From Cellulomonas xylanilytica (GTDB taxonomy: Bacteria > Actinomycetota > Actinomycetes > Actinomycetales > Cellulomonadaceae): a stretch of 64,000 bases of DNA. Positions within the stretch are counted from its first letter, which is position 1, and each line of letters opens with the position of its first letter. Shown one piece after another: positions 10,537-17,594 of this stretch. The position numbers and the translations under genes were made by a program. The notes under the pieces are model-generated. The model made no database searches. It was not told the origin of the DNA and saw nothing but the letters and a program-made list of their open reading frames with translations. The stretch lies in NCBI RefSeq assembly GCF_007989805.1, contig NZ_BJUB01000006.1:1-64000 (forward strand), given 5' to 3'.

Positions 10537-13500
10537 CGGAGCCGCACCAGACCGGCCAGCCGCGGCGCGTCCGGCCGCACCTGGCCCGCGTAGCGCTCGG
10601 ACACGGCGGTGCGGGTGCCCGCGCGCGCGGCCGCGGCCAGGCGCAGACCGGCCCGCAGGTGGGCGGGCTCCGCCGGCGCCGGGTCGGGCAGGACGACGGG
10701 GACGCCGTCCGGCCCGACGACGATCTCGGTGTACCGGAACGGCTCCGCGACGCCGGCCGAGGCGTCGGACGCGTACCGGTCGCTGCCCAGGCTCACCCCC
10801 GCCTCCCGCAGCACGACCCCGGGCGCCGCGAGCCGTTCGGCGTCGGTCATGTCGAAGAACTGGCTGTCCGGGAACTCGTCGCCCACGGGCGCCACGCTGG
10901 GGATCGCCCCGCCGATCCGGGGGTCGGTGATCGCGAACCGGCGCGCGTCGCGCGGCACGAACGCACCGACCCGGTCGATGGCGCGGGCGGTGTTCAGCGG
11001 GACGAGGCCCTGCTGCACGACGAGCCGGCCGAGCGGGTGCAGCACCAGCTCCTCGGTCCGCGGCACCGCCCGCACCGCGGCGACCTGGGTCGCCGCCGCC
11101 GGCAGCTCCGTCATCCAGCTCCGCGGGTCGGCGAGCCGCGTCAGCAGCTCGGTCACCACGTCGATCGTCTCGGTGACCGGCGACCCGCCCCCGCCGATCA
11201 GGGTCTTGTCGAAGGAGACGGTGTAGTCCCACCAGAGGATGCCGAACGTCGCCCTCCCGGCCAGCCGGAGCGGGATCGGCCCCTCGAGCATGCCCCGGAC
11301 CTCGATCTTGAACAGGTTCCGCGAGCCGCGCTTGAGCTGCACGCCGGCGGCGAAGTCGGCGATGAAGTGGGGAGGCCAGAAGCTGACCAGCACGTCGAAG
11401 CCGATGTACCCCTGGAGGCTGAAGCCGTACGCCGCGGCGTAGAGGGATGCCTTGGCGCCGAGCTGCAGCGTGTTGGTCGTGACGGCGAGGTAGGCCTCGA
11501 GCACCAGCCGCGGGTTGTCGCCCGTGGTCAGCGCCACGGTGACCCGCGGCAGCGCCGGGAAGCCGGCGGGCGGGCTGAACCGCGGGTTGAACCCGCCGAC
11601 CGCGAGCGCGAAGCCCTGACCGCGCTCGCGACGGAACGCGGCCGCACCGGTCAGCACGAACCGTCCGCACAGCTTCGAGTCGTACAGCACGGCGTCCAGC
11701 GCAGCGGAGCCGGTGTCGAGGTCGAGGACGCCGACGACGTCGAGGTTGAGGGTGACCAGCGGGTTCGCGTCCTGCGGGAGGACCGAGGAGAGCCGGCCCA
11801 GGACCAGGAACCGGCTCGTCTCGCTGACGGAGTCCCGCTCCAGCATCAGCGCGAGGTCGGCGCGCAGCAGCGGGTGCCCGCTGCCGAACGTCATCTTCAC
11901 CAGGACGCCGTAGACGTGGGTGCCCTCGCGCGCCGGGAAGAACGTCCGCAGGGCGGAGACCAGCTCCGGCAGGTGCTTGACGGGGTCGGCCGGGAAGAGC
12001 AGGTGCTTGAGCCGGCCTGACGGCAGGGCAGCGCGCACGGCGGCGACGTCGAGGGTGCGGTCCGCCGCGTAGAGCAGCCCGAACCCGTCGAAGGTGATGA
12101 AGCCCGCCTGCAGACCGAGGTGCTCGACGGTGCCGACGAGGAGGAACGACGTGACCTCGTTGCCCTCGCGGTCCTTGGTGGACGCGAGCCCGATGCAGGT
12201 GATCGTGACGCGCTTGCCCACCCGCAGGACGAGGACGCCGACGTAGTCACCCGTGGCAGGGTCGAGCTGGATCGTGCCGCCGCCGCTGACCGGACCGGTC
12301 CGCAGGTCCAGCGCGATCCCCGTCGGGCGCGTCGCGTCGACGTGGGCGTCGAGGACGCGCAGGTTGCGCTCCTCCTTCGGGGTCGTCGTGTCCACGGCCG
12401 CGAACAGGCCCAGGCGGTCCACCCGGACGTAGACCGGCCCGATCTGCGTGCTGAAGGAGACCAGCGCCCCGAGCGCGACCGCCCAGCCGGTCTCGGGCTC
12501 CTCGGCACGGTTCCCGGCCAGCCGAAGGACCACCTCGTGGACGTTGATCCCGAGCAGCCCACCGCCACCCAGGGGCAGGGTCTTCTCCAGCGCCGGCGGA
12601 CCGGCCGGCCCCGAGGAGTCGAAGGGCGGCTCCGGACCGGTCGCGTCGACGCCGGCGGGCACGTGGATCTCGTGGATGAAGCCGAGCGCGGAGTCGTACC
12701 CGAGGCCGAGCGAGAACACCTTCCGGACCGGTCGGCCACCGAGGAGCTTGCGCAGGAAGCTGTCCTTGTCCGCGGAGTCGATCACCAGCGCGCAGTGGTC
12801 CAGGCGCAGCAGGACCCGAGCACCCGTGGCACTGATGGTCAGGACGGCGCCGATCTCGCCGAGCTCGATCCGCGACCCCGTCGCGCGTGGCACCGCGTAG
12901 CTGATCCCCGTCTCGTCGGGCACGGCGCTGTACCCGACGGAGACGGCGGAGGTCGCCGCCTGGGCGTTGGCCTGCACGCCCTCCTCTCCCCCGATCAGCA
13001 GCGCGGCCCCGGCGTCGCTGCGGACGTCGACCCGGAACCTCCACGTCGGGCCGTCGGTGGCGCCGGGGTTGAGCACCTCGTCCAGCGTCAGCGTGCCGCC
13101 GAGCGCGAGGAACAGCTGGTGGGGCCGGGCGGGCGTGCCCAGCCGCCGGGGCAGGTACATCCACGTGACCCGCAGCTGCTCGGCGTCGGTGCCGCCGTCG
13201 CGGCGCAGCGCGAGCGAGACCATCCGGCCCGCCAGGACGTCCGCGGCGGTCGGTCGGGCCGGGGAGTCGACGTCGAGCGCGGCGGAGTCCCAGCCGACGA
13301 CCACGTCGCCGAGCGCGTTGCGCCCGTCGGTGTCCTTCGTCTGGTCGACCACCGCGATCGCCGCCACGATCCCCCGGATCAGGCCGTCCACGACGAGGAA
13401 CGACGTGTCGCGATCCGTGGTGAGCGTGCTGCCCTGCGCCCCGGACCGGGTGTCGTCGAGGTCGTCGAGGGTCCGTCCCGGGTTCCACAGGAACGAGAAG

Positions 13501-13979
13501 ATGGTGCCGAACGCGCTGAGGAACCGGGTGCCCGCCGTGTCACCGGGCGCCAGCGACCCGCTGAGCTCGGACGTGATCGCCACGGCCTGCATCACGAGGA
13601 ACAGCTTCGGCCAGCGGCGCCGCACGTACGTGCTGCCCAGGAGGTCGAGCAGGCTGTTCACGAACGTGTCGCCGCGCCCCTCCCAGTCGGTCCCCTGCCA
13701 CGCCTCGACCTGGTCGATGACCGCCCCGATGAGCAGGGCCAGGTTGCCCGCCGCCTCGATGTCCGCCTGCAGGTCGGGGTCGACCTGCGCCCGGTACGCC
13801 GTGATCGCAGCGAGCGGCGCCTCCGGCAGCACGAGCTTCTCGGTCGCGGCGTCCGGCGCCGCGCCGAGGTCCGCCAGCACCGCGCTGCGCGCCTCGGGCC
13901 GGCCGAGCAGGTCCGCGGTGAAGGAGACGAAGTCGAGGACCTCGCCCGCGATCGACCGCAGGACCGAGCCAGCGCTCAC
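10533..13979 (-). CDS. DUF6603-type large beta-rich protein, 1148 aa
   Basis: The start is GTG at 13979, overlapping the PhoD-like stop (GTGA). The first third is mixed and helical. The rest is a long succession of short amphipathic strands with motifs such as GFGLLYAADR, LKHLLFPAD, ALAVGGFNPRF, LVSFWPPHFIADFAAGVQL and GILWWDYTVSFD, which I associate with the DUF6603 family. The alternating hydrophobic pattern would suit an elongated beta structure able to bind a hydrophobic or polymeric ligand; this is inference. No N-terminal signal is evident. It sits between a metallophosphatase and three giant unknown proteins in one transcription unit. Family assignment is from memory of sequence style and should be confirmed with an HMM. 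Confidence 0.75.
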   Translation of the reverse strand: MSAGSVLRSIAGEVLDFVSFTADLLGRPEARSAVLADLGAAPDAATEKLVLPEAPLAAITAYRAQVDPDLQADIEAAGNLALLIGAVIDQVEAWQGTDWEGRGDTFVNSLLDLLGSTYVRRRWPKLFLVMQAVAITSELSGSLAPGDTAGTRFLSAFGTIFSFLWNPGRTLDDLDDTRSGAQGSTLTTDRDTSFLVVDGLIRGIVAAIAVVDQTKDTDGRNALGDVVVGWDSAALDVDSPARPTAADVLAGRMVSLALRRDGGTDAEQLRVTWMYLPRRLGTPARPHQLFLALGGTLTLDEVLNPGATDGPTWRFRVDVRSDAGAALLIGGEEGVQANAQAATSAVSVGYSAVPDETGISYAVPRATGSRIELGEIGAVLTISATGARVLLRLDHCALVIDSADKDSFLRKLLGGRPVRKVFSLGLGYDSALGFIHEIHVPAGVDATGPEPPFDSSGPAGPPALEKTLPLGGGGLLGINVHEVVLRLAGNRAEEPETGWAVALGALVSFSTQIGPVYVRVDRLGLFAAVDTTTPKEERNLRVLDAHVDATRPTGIALDLRTGPVSGGGTIQLDPATGDYVGVLVLRVGKRVTITCIGLASTKDREGNEVTSFLLVGTVEHLGLQAGFITFDGFGLLYAADRTLDVAAVRAALPSGRLKHLLFPADPVKHLPELVSALRTFFPAREGTHVYGVLVKMTFGSGHPLLRADLALMLERDSVSETSRFLVLGRLSSVLPQDANPLVTLNLDVVGVLDLDTGSAALDAVLYDSKLCGRFVLTGAAAFRRERGQGFALAVGGFNPRFSPPAGFPALPRVTVALTTGDNPRLVLEAYLAVTTNTLQLGAKASLYAAAYGFSLQGYIGFDVLVSFWPPHFIADFAAGVQLKRGSRNLFKIEVRGMLEGPIPLRLAGRATFGILWWDYTVSFDKTLIGGGGSPVTETIDVVTELLTRLADPRSWMTELPAAATQVAAVRAVPRTEELVLHPLGRLVVQQGLVPLNTARAIDRVGAFVPRDARRFAITDPRIGGAIPSVAPVGDEFPDSQFFDMTDAERLAAPGVVLREAGVSLGSDRYASDASAGVAEPFRYTEIVVGPDGVPVVLPDPAPAEPAHLRAGLRLAAAARAGTRTAVSERYAGQVRPDAPRLAGLVRLR

Positions 13980-16801
13980 GGTCCGGGCTCCGGGACGGGC
14001 ACGCGGCTCAGCACGGACCGGCGCAGCTGCGCCGGCGGCGCCTCGGCCTGCGGCCCCAGCGAGGCGCGGTGGACCATGTACGGACCGAGCACCGGGAGCT
14101 GCGTCTCGGGGTCGACGGCCGACGTGTGCACCTCGCCGACGGCCGTCACCACACCGTCGTCGTCCGTCTCGAACCGGCAGATCCCGAAGTTCGACCGGAA
14201 CATCATCTGGCGCGTGTTGCGCATCCGGTCCAGGGAGGCCTGGTGCCGGGCGGCGACCGCCTGCATCGCCGCGAAGGCCGTCGCAGGGTCGGCCAGCTGG
14301 GCCTCGACCACCGCGTCGTCCAGCGGGGTCACGCGGATCGGCGCCGGCCGGTCGGCATCCGCCCGGTCGTCGACCAGCGGGGTCACCCGCCAGCGCCAGT
14401 CCGGCGGCTTGTCGGGGTTGAGCCGCGACGTGAGCCGGTCCTCCCGCTCCTCGCCCTCGGGGTTGTCGTCCAGCCAGCCGTGGGTCGCCAGCAGCACCGG
14501 GCTGCGCAGCAAGCGAGCCCGCGTCACCGCCACCAGGTCCGCCTCGGTCCGCCCGTCGGGCAGCAGCACCAGCTCGGCGTCGGGCCGGGTCCAGCCGAGA
14601 CGCTCCACCCCGAGCCTCGCGCGCAGGAGCTCCTGCAGGAGCATCGCGCTGCGGTCCAGCGCCCGCAGGTAGACGGGCATGACGTTCTTGAAGCCGCTGG
14701 ACGTCAGCTGCGCGATCCGGGCCGGCTCGGCGGCGTCGCCGCGCCAGTAGCTCATGACGTTGGCGGCCGCGTTGTGCACGTCGCCGGACAGCACCACGAC
14801 CCGCCGGTGCTCCGCCAACCGGGCCAGCAGGTGCTCGAACGTGACCGCGTCGAAGGCCCAGGTCTCCAGGGCGTCCGGGTTGGTCCCGGGCATCCGACGG
14901 TTCCCCGCGGCCGACGACCGGTCCGTCAGGTCGCCTGCCTCCAGCAGGTCGAACACGCGGTAGATGGCCTTCGCGACCACCTCGTCGATCACCGGGGGCC
15001 CGATCACCTGCAGCGGGGCGACCACGACGAGCACCTCGCGACCGTCGGGCAACGGAGGACGCGGGACCTGGTCGACGAGCGCCTCCGTCGAGACGTTGCC
15101 CGGCGGACCGATCTCGGCGGCGTAGCTGCGGCGGGTGCGGTTGTCCAGGGCGACGGCGACGTGCTTGGGACCGTCGACCGTGAAGTGCCACGTCATGGGC
15201 GCGTCCACGACGCCGAACCGGCCGTCGGGCTGCGGCGGGTTGTCGAGGTGGTGCCCGAACATGCGGCCGATCTCGTCGAACACCGTCGCGTCGGGCCCGG
15301 GAGCAGACCGCGGGAACAGCCGCGCCGCCCGGTCCAGCAGGTCACCGGGGAGCTGGCCGCCCAGCTCCGGCCGGTCCGGTGTGGTGACCTGGTCGTACCG
15401 GCGCGGGTCGTTGCCCCAGTCCTGGAACAGGGCGTAGCCCAGCATCCCGTTGGTCAGGATTACGTGCCCGAGCGCGGTCCCGAGCACCCGGTGCCGCCAC
15501 ATCGGCGTGAGGAAGAAGTCGTCGGTGACGTCGTGGTCGTCGAGCATCATGTACGTCGGCACGTTCGCAAGCACACGTTGCACGCGGCCCAGCCCGAGCA
15601 GGAACTCCCGGTGCACCCGATGGCTGCGCAGGCGCGACCGGGTGTGCTCGGCCGCGTTCTCCACCCTGTCCTTCTCCCGCTGCGCGATGGTCGCCGCGTC
15701 GGAGAACAGGTGCTGCGGGACGCGCTCGGGGAAGTCCTGCAGCGGCAGGTCGATGTCGTGGTCCGCGCCCGGCATGTCCAGCCAGCGCAGCGCCGGGCCC
15801 GTCCCTGCGCCGGGGGCCAGGAGCTGGGCGCCGGGCACCTCCTCGCCCCAGCATGCCGGCGACCACGCCAGCAGGTAGGCGGCGGCGAACTCCCCGACGG
15901 ACATCAGGTGGTTGGCGCCGTCGCTGCTGGTGAGCTGGGCACTGACCTGCGTGAGCCTGAGCCGGTCCCCGACCGGGAACTGCGGCGGCCCGGCCGGCAG
16001 GTCCCCCGCGGCCTCCGTCTGCTGCGGGGTCTCGGGGGTGTAGCTGGCACCGGGGTCGACGCGGCTCGGCTCGACGTCGGGGCGCCGCAGGACCTGGTTG
16101 ACCTTGACCCGCTCGAGGGGCACCCCGCCGTCGGTGCCGATGAGCTCCACACCCAGCTGCGCGGTCCGCAGCATCATCAGCGAGTCCACGTCGTCGGCGT
16201 AGATCTGGTCCCCGCCGAGGAAGAGCTGGTGGATCCGCCCCCGCGGGTCGTCGAACCGCTCGTTCAGGTACTCGTCCATCCACGCCAGCGCGTCGCCGTC
16301 GTCGTACCCCGGGCGTCGGCAGGACCCGTACGCGATCCGCAGGTCGTCCAGGGTGGACGGCGGCAGCGCGAAGCTGGGCAGCATCCGGTCGGCGTACCCG
16401 AGCGGTCCGCACTCGACGCCGCTCACCGTGTGCGGGCCGAGCAGGCCGAGACCGGCCAGGTCGGTGGTGTTCTGCGCGCCCGTGACGGTCACGTTGTACG
16501 AGTACAGCCGGTCGGGCTGGAAGACCCTGCCGGACGACGGGGGCAGCCGCACCGTCACGAGCCCGAGATGGAGCTGCTCGCCGATGCGCACCGTCGTCTC
16601 GCCGGGATGCGGCGGTGCCGCGTTCGGGTCCGGCGGGTCGGCGCTGGTGGCGAACGGCGGGTTGGTGGTGTCCGACGCGACGCGACCCTCCCACACGGTG
16701 ACCCGGACGCCCGCCGGCTCGCTCAGCACCACCTGGACGGCGACGAGCCCCGGGTCGACGCGGCGCAGCACGGGACCCGCGAGGAGAAGCGGCAGCGGCA
16801 T
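13976..16801 (-). CDS. PhoD-like metallophosphatase, 941 aa
   Basis: A calcineurin-like (PhoD-type) metallophosphoesterase. Metal-site motifs appear in order: YGSC (158-161), GGDQIYAD (196-203), DDHD (421-424), a DNRTRR block near 555 and SGDVHNAA (672-679). PhoD-like enzymes hydrolyse phosphomono- or diesters, usually outside the membrane. Here no Tat or Sec signal is visible, and the protein is much longer than ordinary PhoD, with a roughly 150-residue N-terminal beta domain and a long C-terminal extension. The ATG at 16801 is chosen because it overlaps the stop of an upstream small ORF (TGATG) and because the sequence further upstream in this frame is low-quality Arg/Gly-rich. It is the first large gene of the operon. 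Substrate unknown. Confidence 0.85.
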   Translation of the reverse strand: MPLPLLLAGPVLRRVDPGLVAVQVVLSEPAGVRVTVWEGRVASDTTNPPFATSADPPDPNAAPPHPGETTVRIGEQLHLGLVTVRLPPSSGRVFQPDRLYSYNVTVTGAQNTTDLAGLGLLGPHTVSGVECGPLGYADRMLPSFALPPSTLDDLRIAYGSCRRPGYDDGDALAWMDEYLNERFDDPRGRIHQLFLGGDQIYADDVDSLMMLRTAQLGVELIGTDGGVPLERVKVNQVLRRPDVEPSRVDPGASYTPETPQQTEAAGDLPAGPPQFPVGDRLRLTQVSAQLTSSDGANHLMSVGEFAAAYLLAWSPACWGEEVPGAQLLAPGAGTGPALRWLDMPGADHDIDLPLQDFPERVPQHLFSDAATIAQREKDRVENAAEHTRSRLRSHRVHREFLLGLGRVQRVLANVPTYMMLDDHDVTDDFFLTPMWRHRVLGTALGHVILTNGMLGYALFQDWGNDPRRYDQVTTPDRPELGGQLPGDLLDRAARLFPRSAPGPDATVFDEIGRMFGHHLDNPPQPDGRFGVVDAPMTWHFTVDGPKHVAVALDNRTRRSYAAEIGPPGNVSTEALVDQVPRPPLPDGREVLVVVAPLQVIGPPVIDEVVAKAIYRVFDLLEAGDLTDRSSAAGNRRMPGTNPDALETWAFDAVTFEHLLARLAEHRRVVVLSGDVHNAAANVMSYWRGDAAEPARIAQLTSSGFKNVMPVYLRALDRSAMLLQELLRARLGVERLGWTRPDAELVLLPDGRTEADLVAVTRARLLRSPVLLATHGWLDDNPEGEEREDRLTSRLNPDKPPDWRWRVTPLVDDRADADRPAPIRVTPLDDAVVEAQLADPATAFAAMQAVAARHQASLDRMRNTRQMMFRSNFGICRFETDDDGVVTAVGEVHTSAVDPETQLPVLGPYMVHRASLGPQAEAPPAQLRRSVLSRVPVPEPGP

Positions 16802-16980
16802 CAGTTCTCGCCTGCCCCCACTGACGAGACGATTCGGGACACTTCGGACGTTAGACCCATCGCCCCCGCCCCGACCAGGGCCAGGTCCGCCGTCGACAGG
16901 CACGCGTCGAGGGGAACAACCGCCGCCGGTGCGCCGTTGAAGACCGTGCCGCTCCGGTCCATGACCCCGGGCTCCATCAT
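16801..16980 (-). CDS. Small ORF (about 53-59 aa) leading the PhoD-like/DUF6603 operon
   Basis: An ORF too short for usual cut-offs ends in TGA whose final A is the first base of the metallophosphatase ATG (TGATG), a classic coupling arrangement. Possible starts are ATG at 16980, 16977 or 16962. The last has GGAG nine bases upstream and gives a peptide beginning MDRSGTVFNGAPAAV. The rest reads PLDACLSTADLALVGAGAMG and then a short polar end, so it is Ala/Val/Leu-rich and probably helical. About three quarters of its codons end in G or C, as expected for coding frames here. No homologue is recognised. Existence is likely but not certain. Confidence 0.55.
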   Translation of the reverse strand: MMEPGVMDRSGTVFNGAPAAVVPLDACLSTADLALVGAGAMGLTSEVSRIVSSVGAGEN

Positions 16981-17029
16981 CAGCCGCCACGAGCGGCCCC
17001 GCGCCGAGAGGCGTCTGCCGGAGCGGACG

Positions 17030-17061
17030 ACCAGGCCGGCGGGTGCACCCGCCGGCCTGGT
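17030..17061. repeat. Perfect 32-bp palindrome in a divergent promoter region
   Basis: Bases 17030-17045 are exactly complementary to 17046-17061, with GGGTGCACCC at the centre. It lies 41 bp before the PPOX gene ATG and about 50 bp before the small ORF on the other strand. It can form a 5'-UTR hairpin or be a dyad operator. No obvious upstream gene needs terminating here. Confidence 0.7.
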
Positions 17062-17102
17062 GCCGTCAGGCGCCCGTGCGCCGCGCCTCCTACCGTGGTG
17101 CC

Positions 17103-17579
17103 ATGCCTCGTCCCGTCGCCACCACCCGCCGCACGGACCTCGCCGAGCTCCTCGACTTCGTCCGGGACCGGCATCACTTCGTCCTCGTGACCACGCGCCA
17201 GGACGGACGGCCGCAGGTCTCCCCCGTCAGCGGCGGCGTGGACGCGCAGGGTCGGCTGGTGATCTCCACCTATCCGGGCCGCGCGAAGACCGTCAACGCG
17301 GAGCGCTCGCCGGAGGTGAGCGTGTGCGTGCTGTCCGACGACTTCGGGGACGCCTGGGTGCAGGTCGACGGACGCGCCGAGGTGCTGCACATGCCGGAGG
17401 CGGAGGACGCACTGGTGGACTACTACCGCTGCATCGCCGGCGAGCACCCCGACTGGGACGAGTACCGCGCCGCCATGCGCGTCCAGGGCAAGTCCCTGAT
17501 CCGGGTCACCCCGACGCGGTGGGGACCGGTGGCGACCGGTGGCTTCCCCGCCGACGTCGCGGCCCGGCTCGACGGCTGA
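17103..17579 (+). CDS. PPOX-class (F420- or FMN-dependent) oxidoreductase, 158 aa
   Basis: A split-barrel flavin/deazaflavin protein of the pyridoxamine 5'-phosphate oxidase superfamily. Diagnostic features are LLDFVRDRHHFVLVTTRQDG, then PQVSPVSGGVD, LVISTYPGRAKTVNAER and a C-terminal IRVTPTRWGPVA. Size and layout resemble the Rv1155-type F420-binding group of actinobacteria, which reduce small ketones, dyes or biliverdin-like substrates using F420H2. The cofactor cannot be settled by eye. The ATG at 17103 is preferred over an in-frame upstream ATG because family similarity begins close to it. It runs rightward, divergent from the large leftward operon and convergent with the sulfatase gene, which ends 15 bp away. 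Confidence 0.85.
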   Translation: MPRPVATTRRTDLAELLDFVRDRHHFVLVTTRQDGRPQVSPVSGGVDAQGRLVISTYPGRAKTVNAERSPEVSVCVLSDDFGDAWVQVDGRAEVLHMPEAEDALVDYYRCIAGEHPDWDEYRAAMRVQGKSLIRVTPTRWGPVATGGFPADVAARLDG

Positions 17580-17594
17580 CGGCCGGAGACGCCC

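Noticed and set aside
16802..16990. N-terminal extension of the PhoD-like protein to 16990
   Set aside because: The added residues are Arg/Gly-rich and unlike the family. The ATG at 16801 coincides with the TGATG junction of a better-looking small ORF.
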